A stretch of DNA of 45,084 nucleotides from Actinomycetes bacterium (lineage in GTDB: Bacteria; Actinomycetota; Acidimicrobiia; Acidimicrobiales; Palsa-688): the NCBI GenBank assembly GCA_021788115.1, contig JAJYLA010000011.1, positions 1-45,084 on the forward strand, written 5' to 3'. The position numbers and the translations under genes are program-made. The notes beneath the pieces were generated by a model. That model was not told where the DNA came from. It did no database searches and saw only the letters and a program-made list of their open reading frames with translations. This document shows, in pieces, positions 8,583 through 16,769 of this stretch; position 1 is the stretch's first letter, and every line of letters begins with the position of its first letter.

Positions 8583-9739
8583 GCACGTCGCTGTCCCCCG
8601 AGCAGGAAGAGCTGCGCGCCACCGTCGAGCGCTTCGCCCGCAACGAGGTGGCCCCGGTGATCGCCAAGCTCTACGAGCAGGAGGAGTTCCCCTACGACAT
8701 CGTGGCGGCAATGGGGCGCATGGGTCTCTTCGGGCTGCCGTTCCCCGAGGAGTACGGCGGCATGGGCGGCGACTACTTCGCCTTCTGCCTGGCGCTCGAG
8801 GAGCTCGCCCGGGTCGACTCGTCGGTGGCGATCACGCTGGAGGCGGGGGTGAGCCTCGGCGCCATGCCGATCTTCCGCTTCGGCACCGAGGAACAGAAGC
8901 GGGAGTGGCTCCCCCGCCTGTGCGCCGGCACGATGCTCGGCGCGTTCGGCCTCACCGAGCCGGGCGGCGGCTCGGACGCCGGCGCCACCCGCACCACCGC
9001 CCACCGGGACGGCGACGAGTGGGTGCTCAACGGCACCAAGGCGTTCATCACCAACTCCGGCACCGAGATCACCGGCCTCGTGACGGCGACAGCGGTGACC
9101 GGCCGCGACCACGAGGGCCGGCCGCGGATCTCCTCCATCATCGTCCCCGCCGGCACCCCGGGGCTCACCGTCGCGAAGAAGTACTCCAAGGTGGGCTGGT
9201 CCTCCTCGGACACCCACGAGCTCGCCTTCGACGACTGCCGGGTGCCCGCCGCCAACCTCCTCGGGGAGGAGGGGCGCGGCTACGCGCAGTTCCTGCGCAT
9301 CCTCGACGAGGGTCGCGTCGCGGTCGCCGCCATGTCGGTGGGGCTGGCGCAAGGATGCGTGGACGAGTCCCTGCGCTACATGGGCGAGCGCGAGGCGTTC
9401 GGCCGCCGCATCGGCGAGTACCAGGCGCTCCAGTTCAAGCTCGCCGACATGGAGGCCCGCACCCACGTGGCGCGCCTGGCCTGGCGGGACGCCGCGGCCC
9501 GGCTCACCGAGGGCCGTCCTTTCAAAAAAGAGGCAGCCGTCGCCAAGCTGGTCGCCTCCGACGCCGCCATGGTCAACGCGCGGGAAGCCACCCAGATCTT
9601 CGGCGGCTACGGGTTCATGAACGACAGTCCCGTGGGGCGCTTCTACCGGGACGCCAAGATCCTCGAGATCGGCGAGGGCACGTCCGAAGTGCAGCGCATG
9701 GTCATCGCCCAGGCGATGGGGCTGCCCCGCCCGCACTGA
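8579..9739 (+). CDS. Acyl-CoA dehydrogenase, probably isovaleryl/branched-chain type
   Basis: A 386-residue acyl-CoA dehydrogenase of usual length. Signatures: LFGLPFPEEYGGMGGDYFAF (about 43-62), the FAD/substrate block GAFGLTEPGGGSDAGATRTTA (about 121-141), WVLNGTKAFITNSG, the helical block ERxAFGRRIGEYQALQFKLADM, and QIFGGYGFMNDSPVGRFYRDAK followed by IGEGTSEVQR, where the Glu is at the usual position of the catalytic base. A strong GGAGGAGGAG site lies just upstream of ATG 8579, which overlaps the mvaB stop. It would oxidise a short or branched acyl-CoA with electron transfer to ETF. Last in the carboxylase operon, so isovaleryl-CoA is the most economical substrate guess. Confidence 0.9.
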   Translation: MSTSLSPEQEELRATVERFARNEVAPVIAKLYEQEEFPYDIVAAMGRMGLFGLPFPEEYGGMGGDYFAFCLALEELARVDSSVAITLEAGVSLGAMPIFRFGTEEQKREWLPRLCAGTMLGAFGLTEPGGGSDAGATRTTAHRDGDEWVLNGTKAFITNSGTEITGLVTATAVTGRDHEGRPRISSIIVPAGTPGLTVAKKYSKVGWSSSDTHELAFDDCRVPAANLLGEEGRGYAQFLRILDEGRVAVAAMSVGLAQGCVDESLRYMGEREAFGRRIGEYQALQFKLADMEARTHVARLAWRDAAARLTEGRPFKKEAAVAKLVASDAAMVNAREATQIFGGYGFMNDSPVGRFYRDAKILEIGEGTSEVQRMVIAQAMGLPRPH

Positions 9740-9748
9740 CCGGCGAGG

Positions 9749-9769
9749 CCGGCCGTTCCTGGCGGCCGG
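9749..9769. terminator. Candidate terminator hairpin after the leucine operon
   Basis: CCGGCCG (9749-9755) and CGGCCGG (9763-9769) form a perfect 7-bp stem with a 7-nt loop, ten bases after the dehydrogenase stop. There is no T-tract, as is common for actinobacterial terminators. Confidence 0.5.
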
Positions 9770-9822
9770 GAGCGGGTAAGCCCCCGGGACGACCAGCGGA
9801 CGGCAGCGAGGGGGACGAGCTC

Positions 9823-9912
9823 GTGGCTCAGACGGTCAGGGATGTCATGACATCGAATCCCATCGCCCTCGACGCGTGGGCGACGGCGCAGGAGGCCGCC
9901 GGGGCCGGCCGG
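9823..9912 (+). pseudogene. CBS-domain protein, 5' stub only
   Basis: GTG 9823 sits behind a GAGGGGGAC ribosome site. The first 30 codons read AQTVRDVMTSNPIALDAWAT then AQEAAGAGRL, which matches the usual N-terminus of small CBS-domain proteins (TVRDVMTxNPVxL...ATxQEAA). Similarity stops abruptly at about 9910, where the convergent hydrolase gene ends on the other strand. The remaining CBS core (about 100 codons) is missing, although the frame stays open by chance through the antisense hydrolase. I read this as a gene truncated by a deletion or join, not a functional protein. Confidence 0.65.
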
Positions 9913-11055
9913 CTAGCGTCCCCCCCGGCGGTCCGCCTTCTCCACGAAGGCCACGAGGGCTTCCCGGACCGTGTCGGGGTGCTCGAGGTGCGGGGAGTGG
10001 CCGCAGTCGGCGAGGAGCAGCTCCTCGAATCGACCCCCGGCGTCCTTGCCCCGCTCGAGCACTGCCCGCAGCTGGGAGACCATCGGCTGGGGCGGGAACT
10101 CGGGGCCCGGCCAGCCGGGCAGCACCCCCGTCTGGCCGAGGTAGCCGGGGTCAGAGCGGGACCGGTCCGAGACGATCGCGTCGTCGGCGCCGTGCACCCA
10201 CAGCACCGGCCGCTCGCGCACGACGTCCGAGAAGCCCGACAGGTCGACGTAGCGGGGCGACATCGCGTTGGCGGAGCCGCGTCGCCCCGGTGCGACACCG
10301 GGCCAGTGCGGCGAGGTCTCGACGGTGCCGGGATAGCTGTCGTCGCCCACGGCGGTGCGCAGGAACTCGGTGACGTAGACCTCTTCTCGGTCGGGGGCCG
10401 GTACGAAAGGGGGCTTGTAGTAGAGGGTCCGCATCACCGTTCGAGCGGCGAAGCGGTCGTCGCCGCGGTCACCCTCGCGCAGCTTCTCCAGAAGTGCGGG
10501 GTTGACGATCCCCGCCCCGGAGCCGGCCGCGTCCTCGTAGCAGAGGGCCCCCTCGACGTCCCTGGTGCCGCAGAACCCGTAGGGCGACATGCTGGCGAGC
10601 AGGACCACCGACGCCACCCGCTCCCGGTGGTCGAGGGCGTACTGCATGACCACCCCGCCGCCGAGGGACCAGCCGACCAGGTGGACCTCCCCCCCGCCGA
10701 GCCCGAGGGCGGGGTCGTCGAGGAGGGCGGCGAGGTCGTCGGAGAAGGCCCGCATGCCGCGAGTCGCGTCGACTGGGTCGGGGGCCGAGCGCCCGTAGCC
10801 GCGCATGTCCGGCGCCAGGCAGCACCAGCTCCCGGGGAGCACGCGCATCAGCTCCTCGTAGAACCGTGACGAACTGAGATTCCCGTGTACCAGTACGACG
10901 ACGGGCCCGTCGCCGACCCGCCCGCGGCGCAGCAGGCAGGCGGCCGTCCTCGGTGTCGTGACCTCCAGGGCCTCGATGCCGTCGAGCAGCGGCTCGCCGC
11001 CCTGCGGCCCGTCCCGCGAGGCGGCTGCGGCTCCGGAGGGCTTCGGATCTGTCAT
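9913..11055 (-). CDS. Alpha/beta-fold hydrolase
   Basis: A 380-residue alpha/beta hydrolase. VVLVHGNLSSSRFYEELMRVL (about 52-72) holds the HG oxyanion motif, the nucleophile elbow is GWSLGGG (Ser at about 131), the acid is probably the Asp in VHGADDAIV, and the base is the His in ADCGHSPHLEHP near the C-terminus. It has a cap insertion of more than 100 residues between the elbow and the acid (PYGFCGTRDVEG to PGRRGSANAMSPRYVDLSG), making it longer than the usual 280-300 residues. ATG 11055 follows an AGGAAGG site. Substrate unknown; the family includes esterases, haloperoxidase-like enzymes and dehalogenases. A possible -10 box (TAGCAT) lies at 11094-11099. Confidence 0.85.
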   Translation of the reverse strand: MTDPKPSGAAAASRDGPQGGEPLLDGIEALEVTTPRTAACLLRRGRVGDGPVVVLVHGNLSSSRFYEELMRVLPGSWCCLAPDMRGYGRSAPDPVDATRGMRAFSDDLAALLDDPALGLGGGEVHLVGWSLGGGVVMQYALDHRERVASVVLLASMSPYGFCGTRDVEGALCYEDAAGSGAGIVNPALLEKLREGDRGDDRFAARTVMRTLYYKPPFVPAPDREEVYVTEFLRTAVGDDSYPGTVETSPHWPGVAPGRRGSANAMSPRYVDLSGFSDVVRERPVLWVHGADDAIVSDRSRSDPGYLGQTGVLPGWPGPEFPPQPMVSQLRAVLERGKDAGGRFEELLLADCGHSPHLEHPDTVREALVAFVEKADRRGGR

Positions 11056-11220
11056 GGCGACCTTCCTGCAGCCCGCCGGCCGGGCCGCCCGAGATGCTAC
11101 CGGGAGGCACCCCGGCCCCCTACGCGAGGCGCGACCGGCCCCTAGCCCGGGGTGGGGCCCCTCCGGGACCTTCGCCTTGCGAGCTGGTGTCCCCCGAGCG
11201 GGAATCAACGGTGCCCAGGG

Positions 11221-11265
11221 GGCGCCGGCCGGGCCCGCCGGCCGGGCCCGCCGGCCGGGCGCCGG
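11221..11265. repeat. GC-only tandem and inverted repeat between MoaD-like and hydrolase genes
   Basis: A 13-bp unit (ggccgggcccgcc) is repeated about three times and is largely self-complementary, so either strand can form nested hairpins. It lies directly after the stop of the minus-strand MoaD-like gene, where a terminator is expected. The rest of 11056-11220 shows nothing else clear apart from the possible hydrolase promoter. Confidence 0.6.
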
Positions 11266-11267
11266 CG

Positions 11268-11564
11268 TCATCCGCCGGCCATCGCCCCCACCACGATGAA
11301 CGGCTCGACGCCGGCGAGGACGGGGGCGGGCAGCGTGGCGCCGGCCCCGGCGTGGGAGACGTCCTCGCCGCACGCGAAGAACCGGACGAACGGCCGCCGC
11401 TGCAGGGTCGCGCCGTCTCGGATGGTGCCGCGGAGCACGGGGTGGATCGCCTCCAGGGCATCGAGCAGCGCCTCCTGGGTCGCCGCCCCCTCGAGGCTGA
11501 GCTCCACCTCCTTCGCCACCCCGGCGAGGCTGCGCAGGTGCGCGGGCAGCACGACCCGGATCAC
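11268..11564 (-). CDS. MoaD/ThiS-like ubiquitin-fold protein
   Basis: A 98-residue protein beginning [21 protein letters not shown] and containing [32 protein letters not shown] and [13 protein letters not shown]. The pattern (short N-terminal strand, LLDALE helix, RFF strand, C-terminal strand ending in GG) fits the beta-grasp MoaD/ThiS family. The C-terminal diglycine is the residue pair normally activated as adenylate or thiocarboxylate, or conjugated to a target. GTG 11564 overlaps the TGA of the propeller gene (GTGA), so the pair is translationally coupled. No moaE, thiG or E1-like moeB/thiF is nearby, so the role is unlikely to be simple cofactor synthesis encoded here; a sulfur-carrier or protein-modifier role is inference. 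Confidence 0.8.
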   Translation of the reverse strand: MIRVVLPAHLRSLAGVAKEVELSLEGAATQEALLDALEAIHPVLRGTIRDGATLQRRPFVRFFACGEDVSHAGAGATLPAPVLAGVEPFIVVGAMAGG

Positions 11565-12676
11565 GGGAGGGTCTGCGCCTCGACGGAGAGCACCCTCGGC
11601 AGGTCGCGCACGATGGGCGCCCAGCTGTCGCCGGCGTCGCGGGAGGCGTAGACCTGACCCCCTGTCGTCCCGAAGTACACGCCGCAGGGGTCCAGCGAAT
11701 CGACGGCCATCGCGTCGCGCAGGACGTTGAGGTAGCAGTCCCGCTGGGGGAGGCCCTCGCTCAGCGGCTGCCACTCGCCTCCCCCGGTGCGGCTGCGGTA
11801 CACGCGCAGCCTGCCGTCGGGCGGGTAGTGCAGCGAGTCGCTGGTGATCGGCACGACGTAGACCGTCTGGGGCTCGTGGGCGTGCACGTCGATGGCGAAG
11901 CCGAAGTCGCTGGGCAGGTCCCCGCTGATCTCGTACCACGAGGCGCCGAAGTCGTCGCTGCGCATGACGTCCCAGTGCTTCTGCATGAAGAGCACGTCCG
12001 GCCTGTCGGGGTGCATGGCGACGTGGTGGACGCAGTGGCCGACCTCCGCCTCGGCATCGGGGATGCCCTCGGAGCGCAGCCCCCGGTTCGCCGGCTCCCA
12101 CGTGTCGCCGCCGTCCAGGGTCCGGAAGACGCCGGCGGCGGAGATCGCCACCAGCATCCGGGCCGGGTCGGCGGGGTCGAGGATCACGGAGTGCAGGCAC
12201 ATCCCCCCGGCGCCGGGCTGCCACGCCGGCCCCGACCCGTGGCCGCGTAGCCCGGGCAGTTCCTTCCATCCGGCGCCGCCGTCGAGAGACTGGAACAGCG
12301 CGGCGTCCTCCACGCCGGCGAACACCGCGTCACGGTCGGTGGGCGACGGCTCGAAGTGCCAGACCCGGGCGAACTCCCAGGGGTGCGGCGTCCCGTCGTA
12401 CCACTGGTGCGTGCCTGCCACGCCGTCGTAGCGGAAATCGTTGCCGACCGGCTGCCACGTCAACCCCCCGTCGTCGGAGCGCTGGACCTGCTGGCCGAAC
12501 CAGCCCGTCGACTGAGACGCGTAGATCCGGTCCGGATCCGCCGGAGAGGCCGTGACGTGGTAGATCTCCCAGCCGCCGAACAGCGGACCGGTCACCGTCC
12601 AGTCCGAGCGGATCCCGTCCGACGCCAGGATGAACGCCCCTTTGCACGTGCCCACCAGCACCCGTACGCGGCTCAT
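11561..12676 (-). CDS. WD40/YVTN/BNR-like beta-propeller protein
   Basis: A 371-residue protein with repeated propeller blades marked by Asp-box-like motifs: [13 protein letters not shown] (about 62-74), [52 protein letters not shown] and [13 protein letters not shown]. These are the S-x-D-G-G-x-T-W repeats of sialidase/BNR and photosystem-II-stability-factor-like proteins. No signal peptide is evident, so it is probably cytoplasmic. ATG 12676 follows GGAGGACGAGACC. Such proteins are often labelled glycosyl hydrolase or exo-alpha-sialidase, but Asp-boxes alone do not show catalysis. Coupling by GTGA overlap to a diglycine ubiquitin-fold protein suggests joint function, perhaps scaffold and modifier. 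Confidence 0.82.
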   Translation of the reverse strand: MSRVRVLVGTCKGAFILASDGIRSDWTVTGPLFGGWEIYHVTASPADPDRIYASQSTGWFGQQVQRSDDGGLTWQPVGNDFRYDGVAGTHQWYDGTPHPWEFARVWHFEPSPTDRDAVFAGVEDAALFQSLDGGAGWKELPGLRGHGSGPAWQPGAGGMCLHSVILDPADPARMLVAISAAGVFRTLDGGDTWEPANRGLRSEGIPDAEAEVGHCVHHVAMHPDRPDVLFMQKHWDVMRSDDFGASWYEISGDLPSDFGFAIDVHAHEPQTVYVVPITSDSLHYPPDGRLRVYRSRTGGGEWQPLSEGLPQRDCYLNVLRDAMAVDSLDPCGVYFGTTGGQVYASRDAGDSWAPIVRDLPRVLSVEAQTLP

Positions 12677-12788
12677 GGTCTCGTCCTCCCTCCTCGGGGC
12701 CGCGGCGCGGGGCCCCACGAGGTATGACGTCCGGGCGGCGGCGATCTCATCGCCCGAGCCGGCGCCGGGACCCGCGGGGGGAGCCCTC

Positions 12789-12794
12789 TAGGCT
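12789..12794 (+). promoter_or_regulatory. Leaderless -10 box for acylphosphatase
   Basis: TAGGCT ends exactly six bases before GTG 12801, the same geometry as at 3889-3894. No Shine-Dalgarno is present. Confidence 0.45.
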
Positions 12795-12800
12795 GGCACC

Positions 12801-13070
12801 GTGGTGCGCCGTCACGTCTGGGTGAGCGGCCGCGTGCAGGGTGTGGCCTTCCGCCACGCCTGCGCGGAGCGGGCTCGGGTCGCCGGCGTGAGCGGCTGGG
12901 TTCGCAACACCGCCGACGGCCGCGTCGAAGCGGTCTTCGAGGGAAGCGAGGAGGCGGTCGAGTCCCTCGTTGCCTGGTGCCGGACGGGCCCCGCCCTGGC
13001 GCGGGTCCTCGACGTCGCGGCGGCCGCCGAGCCGCCCGAGCACCTCGCCGGCTTCTCGGTCCGCGCCTAG
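12801..13070 (+). CDS. acyP: Acylphosphatase
   Basis: An 89-residue protein of typical acylphosphatase length. WVSGRVQGVAFRHACAERAR (about 7-26) carries the phosphate-binding loop and catalytic arginine, and GVSGWVRNTADGRVEAVFEG (about 29-48) carries the catalytic asparagine. It hydrolyses carboxyl-phosphate bonds such as acetyl or carbamoyl phosphate, in the cytosol. Position 6 of the canonical GRVQGVGFR loop is Ala instead of Gly, a mild change. It is convergent with cysQ: the two stop codons overlap (13067-13070). Confidence 0.93.
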   Translation: MVRRHVWVSGRVQGVAFRHACAERARVAGVSGWVRNTADGRVEAVFEGSEEAVESLVAWCRTGPALARVLDVAAAAEPPEHLAGFSVRA

Positions 13071-13852
13071 AGGGTGAGGGCCGCCACGGCCTCCACGATC
13101 GCGGCGGCCAGGTCCCGGCGGCACACGACCAGGTCCGGGACGTAGGGGCGGCTCTGGTTGTACTCGAGGGGCTTGCCGTCGAGGCGCGAGGCGTGCAGGC
13201 CGCCGGCGAGGGCGACCCCGACGGGCGCCGCGGAATCCCACTCCCACTGGCCGCCGGCGTGGACGTAGGCGTCGGCCTCGCCGCGCAGCACCGCCATCGC
13301 CTTGGCCCCGGCGGATCCCATCGGGGCCACGACGGCGTCGAGGCGGCGGGCGAGGGCGCCGGCGAACGCCGGCGGGCGGGTGTCGCTCACGAGGATGACC
13401 GGGCGGCGCCGCGGAACCGGGGTGGGCGCGGCCGCGGGGGTGACGCCGTCGCTGGAGTACACCATCCCGAGAGCCGGCTCGGCGACCGCCGCTGCGGTGA
13501 TCCCCTCCCCGCGCTCCCACAGCGCCACGTGCACGGCCCAATCCCGCCGGCCCGGCATCGTGAACTCCCGTGTCCCGTCCAGAGGGTCCACGATCCACAC
13601 GCGGGCGGCCGTGGCACGCCCGGGGTCGTCGGCGGACTCCTCGGACAGGACGGCGTCTCCGGGCCGCTGCTCGGCGAGTGCCGCGAGGATCAGGTCGTTG
13701 GACTCACGGTCGCCGCGCCGGCCCAGCTCCGCCGGGTCGCTCAACCCGGGCTCGGAGCCGGGACCGGACCCTGCGCCGCCGTCCCGGATCGCCAGCAGGA
13801 GGTCGCCCGCCCGCCCGGCCAGGCTGGCGGCGAGGCGGGCGTCGGCGCTCAC
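13067..13852 (-). CDS. cysQ: 3'(2'),5'-bisphosphate nucleotidase / inositol monophosphatase family (CysQ-like)
   Basis: A 261-residue member of the lithium-sensitive phosphatase family. Metal-binding motifs are complete: LSEESADD (about 69-76), [12 protein letters not shown] (about 85-96) and the C-terminal [15 protein letters not shown] (about 199-213). Family members dephosphorylate PAP/PAPS or inositol phosphates. GTG 13852 overlaps the TGA of cysNC (GTGA), and the gene is last in cysD-cysNC-cysQ, so PAP/PAPS turnover during sulfate activation is the likely job. A Gly/Ser-rich insert follows LLLAIRDGG near residue 25. Confidence 0.88.
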   Translation of the reverse strand: MSADARLAASLAGRAGDLLLAIRDGGAGSGPGSEPGLSDPAELGRRGDRESNDLILAALAEQRPGDAVLSEESADDPGRATAARVWIVDPLDGTREFTMPGRRDWAVHVALWERGEGITAAAVAEPALGMVYSSDGVTPAAAPTPVPRRRPVILVSDTRPPAFAGALARRLDAVVAPMGSAGAKAMAVLRGEADAYVHAGGQWEWDSAAPVGVALAGGLHASRLDGKPLEYNQSRPYVPDLVVCRRDLAAAIVEAVAALTL

Positions 13853-15750
13853 GGGCCGGCCGCGCCGGTGTCCTCGGGCGGCGGGGCGGCGGGGCCGTCG
13901 CCGGGGCCCTCGAGGTGCAGGAGCACCCAGTCGGCCATGGCGGAGGGGCTGCCGTGGCCGGGGCGCAGCACGAGGTCGGGCTGCTCGGGCGGCTCGTAGG
14001 GGTCGTCGACGCCGGTGAAGCCGGTGATCTCGCCGGCCCGGGCCCGTGCGTACATGCCCTTCGGGTCGCGGGCCTCGCACACGTCGAGCGGGGTGTCGAC
14101 GAACACCTCCACGAAGCGAAGCCCCGCCTCCTCGTGCATGGCCCGCACCCGTGCGCGATCTGCGCGGTAGGGGCTGACGAGAGACACGACCGCCACCACG
14201 CCGGCGTCGGCGAACAGCCTGGCGACCTCCCCGACCCGCCGCACGTTCTCGCCGCGGTCGGCGGCGCTGAAGCCGAGGTCGGCGTTGAGGCCGTGGCGGA
14301 GGTTGTCGCCGTCGAGGAGGTAGGCCGGACGGCCGGCGGCGACCAGCCGGCGCTCGACCTCGACTGCCACGGTCGACTTGCCCGAGCCGGACAGCCCCGT
14401 GAGCCACACGGTCAATCCCTGGGTCGGCCTCTGCCGGCGCTCGACGGCGTTGGCGTGCCAGACCACGTTGGTCAGGTTCGCCTGCTCCGCGCCGACGATC
14501 ATGCCGGCGCCGACGGTGTCGTTGGTCGCCGGGTCGATAACGATGAAGCTTCCCGTGGCCCGGTTGCGCCTGTAGGGATCGAACATGAGCGGGGTCTGGG
14601 CGCGCAGGCGCACCCGCCCTATCTCGTTGAGCGTCAGCGAGCCCGCAGACCCGTCCCGGTGCAGGGTATTGACGTTGAGCCGGTAGTCGAGGTGCTCCGC
14701 CTTGGCCATCACCGAGCGGGTGGTGTGCCGAAGCCTGTAGCGGGCGCCGACGGTCAGCGGCGACTGATCGGAAAACCAGCAGACCATCGCGTCCACGTCC
14801 TGGCCGACCAGCGGCCTGTTGTGCGGCCGGCAGATCATGTCGCCGCGGGCGATGTCGAGGTGGTCGGTGAGCGTCAGGGAGATCGCCTGAGGGGGGAACG
14901 CCTCCTCCAGCGGCTCGCCCCCGGGGCCGCGCACCTCCTCGATCCTCGAGGTGAAGCCCGAGGGCAGCACCACCACCTCGTCGCCGGCCTTGATCACCCC
15001 GCCGGCGACCGTACCGGCGTAACCCCGGTAGTCGTGGAGGTCCGCGTCGGTGCCGCTCTGGGGACGGATCACGTACTGGACCGGGAACCGGGTGTCGATC
15101 AGGTTGCGGTCCGAGGCGATGTGCACCTCCTCCAGGTGGTGCAGCAGCGGGGTCCCTTCGTACCAGGGGGAGTTGGCGCTGCGCTGCACGACGTTGTCGC
15201 CGTGCAGCGCCGAGATGGGCAGGAAGGTCACGTCGTGCACCTCGAGCTTCATGGCGAAGCGCCGGAACTCGTCGCGGATCTCCTCGAAACGCTCCTGCGA
15301 CCAGTCGACGAGGTCCATCTTGTTGACGCACACCACCAGGTGGGGGATGCCGAGCAGGGTGGCGATGAACGCGTGCCGGCGCGACTGTTCGAGGACACCG
15401 TTGCGTGCGTCGATGAGGACCAGCGCCAGGTCCGCCGTCGAGGCACCCGTGACCATGTTGCGCGTGTACTGGATGTGGCCGGGTGTGTCGGCGATGATGA
15501 ACTTCCTGCGGGGTGTCGCGAAGTACCGGTACGCGACATCGATGGTGATGCCCTGCTCCCGCTCCGCCCGCAGACCGTCGGTCAGGAGCGCCAGGTTGGT
15601 CTGGCTGTCCCCTCGCTCCCGGCTCGTGCGCTCCACCGCCTCGAGCTGGTCCACGAAGATGGACTTCGAGTCGTAGAGGAGCCGCCCGATCAGCGTGGAC
15701 TTGCCGTCGTCGACGCTGCCGGCGGTGGCGAGGCGCAGCAGCTCCGGCAT
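13849..15750 (-). CDS. cysNC: Bifunctional sulfate adenylyltransferase subunit 1 / adenylylsulfate kinase
   Basis: The 633-residue fusion has an elongation-factor-like GTPase half and an APS-kinase half. The GTPase P-loop is [18 protein letters not shown] (about 8-25), switch regions [10 protein letters not shown] and [13 protein letters not shown] (about 85-97), and NKMD (about 142-145). The kinase half has its own P-loop, [12 protein letters not shown] (about 453-464), then [17 protein letters not shown] and the kinase core through [25 protein letters not shown]. The first half, with CysD, makes APS from sulfate and ATP, driven by GTP hydrolysis; the second phosphorylates APS to PAPS. ATG 15750 overlaps the cysD TGA by one base. 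A proline-rich tail follows the kinase. No PAPS or APS reductase is present in the window. Confidence 0.94.
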   Translation of the reverse strand: MPELLRLATAGSVDDGKSTLIGRLLYDSKSIFVDQLEAVERTSRERGDSQTNLALLTDGLRAEREQGITIDVAYRYFATPRRKFIIADTPGHIQYTRNMVTGASTADLALVLIDARNGVLEQSRRHAFIATLLGIPHLVVCVNKMDLVDWSQERFEEIRDEFRRFAMKLEVHDVTFLPISALHGDNVVQRSANSPWYEGTPLLHHLEEVHIASDRNLIDTRFPVQYVIRPQSGTDADLHDYRGYAGTVAGGVIKAGDEVVVLPSGFTSRIEEVRGPGGEPLEEAFPPQAISLTLTDHLDIARGDMICRPHNRPLVGQDVDAMVCWFSDQSPLTVGARYRLRHTTRSVMAKAEHLDYRLNVNTLHRDGSAGSLTLNEIGRVRLRAQTPLMFDPYRRNRATGSFIVIDPATNDTVGAGMIVGAEQANLTNVVWHANAVERRQRPTQGLTVWLTGLSGSGKSTVAVEVERRLVAAGRPAYLLDGDNLRHGLNADLGFSAADRGENVRRVGEVARLFADAGVVAVVSLVSPYRADRARVRAMHEEAGLRFVEVFVDTPLDVCEARDPKGMYARARAGEITGFTGVDDPYEPPEQPDLVLRPGHGSPSAMADWVLLHLEGPGDGPAAPPPEDTGAAGP

Positions 15751-16661
15751 CAGAAGTACCCCTCCTTCTTGCGATCCTCCATGCCGGCTTCGGAGATGCG
15801 GTCGTCGGCGCGGGTGGCTCCCCGCTCGGTCATGCGGGAGGCTGCCACCTCGGCGACGACCTGCTCCGGCGTCGCGGCCGCCGACTCGACGCAGCCCGTG
15901 CAGGTGGCGTCCCCGACGGTCCGGAACCGCACCGACGCCTCGAAGGGTTCCTCCCCCTCCGCCAGGGTCACGTACGGCGACACAGCGAGCAGCATCCCGT
16001 CGCGCTCGAAGACCCTGCGCCGGTGCGAGAAGTACAGCGGGGGGATCTCGATGGCCTCCTCGAGCACGTACTGCCAAATGTCGAGCTCGGTCCAGTTCGA
16101 CAGCGGGAACACGCGGATGTGCTCCCCGCGGCGGTGGTCGCCGTTGTAGAGGTTCCACAACTCGGGGCGCTGGTTGCGCGGATCCCACTGGCCGAACTCG
16201 TCGCGGAAGCTGTACACCCGCTCCTTGGCCCGCGCCTTGTCCTCGTCGCGGCGGGCGCCGCCGAAGACCGCGTCGAAGCGGTTCCCGGCGATCGCACGAA
16301 GCAGCGTCACGCTCTGCAGCCTGTTGCGGCTCGCGCGCGGGCCGGCCTCCTCGACCGCCCTGCCCGCGTCGATGTCGTCCTGGACGCGCGCCACGATCAG
16401 CCGTACCCCCATCCGCTCCACCGTCGCATCACGAAAGGCGATCACCTCGTCGAGGTTGTGGCCGGTGTCGACGTGCATCACCGGGAACGGCAGCGGCGCC
16501 GGCCAGAACGCCTTGGCCGCGACGTGCAGCATCACCACCGAGTCCTTGCCGCCGGAAAAGAGGAGCACCGGCCTCTCGAAATCGGCCGCCACCTCCCGGA
16601 AGACGTGGACCGCCTCTGCTTCCAGGGCGCGCAGGTTGGTGAGCTCGTACGTTGCGGTCAT
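15750..16661 (-). CDS. cysD: Sulfate adenylyltransferase subunit 2
   Basis: A 303-residue ATP-sulfurylase small subunit with the PP-loop [20 protein letters not shown] (about 33-52), [40 protein letters not shown] (about 148-169), the asparagine/tryptophan block [17 protein letters not shown] and the C-terminal [15 protein letters not shown]. It adenylates sulfate in complex with CysN. ATG 16661 is preceded by AGAGGAGCC. It heads the cysD-cysNC-cysQ operon. Confidence 0.95.
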   Translation of the reverse strand: MTATYELTNLRALEAEAVHVFREVAADFERPVLLFSGGKDSVVMLHVAAKAFWPAPLPFPVMHVDTGHNLDEVIAFRDATVERMGVRLIVARVQDDIDAGRAVEEAGPRASRNRLQSVTLLRAIAGNRFDAVFGGARRDEDKARAKERVYSFRDEFGQWDPRNQRPELWNLYNGDHRRGEHIRVFPLSNWTELDIWQYVLEEAIEIPPLYFSHRRRVFERDGMLLAVSPYVTLAEGEEPFEASVRFRTVGDATCTGCVESAAATPEQVVAEVAASRMTERGATRADDRISEAGMEDRKKEGYF

Positions 16662-16725
16662 CGAGTAGGGGGCTCCTCTTCCGGCGGGCAGGGGTCGGGG
16701 GACGGTGCCGCCATTCTCGCAGACT

Positions 16726-16744
16726 CCGCCCGCGGAGCGGGCGG
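16726..16744 (-). terminator. Candidate icmF terminator hairpin
   Basis: CCGCCCGC (16726-16733) and GCGGGCGG (16737-16744) form a perfect 8-bp stem with a 3-nt loop, 25 bases past the icmF stop and upstream of cysD. No T-tract follows. Confidence 0.5.
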
Positions 16745-16769
16745 GCGGCCGGGGTACCGCGGGCCCGCC

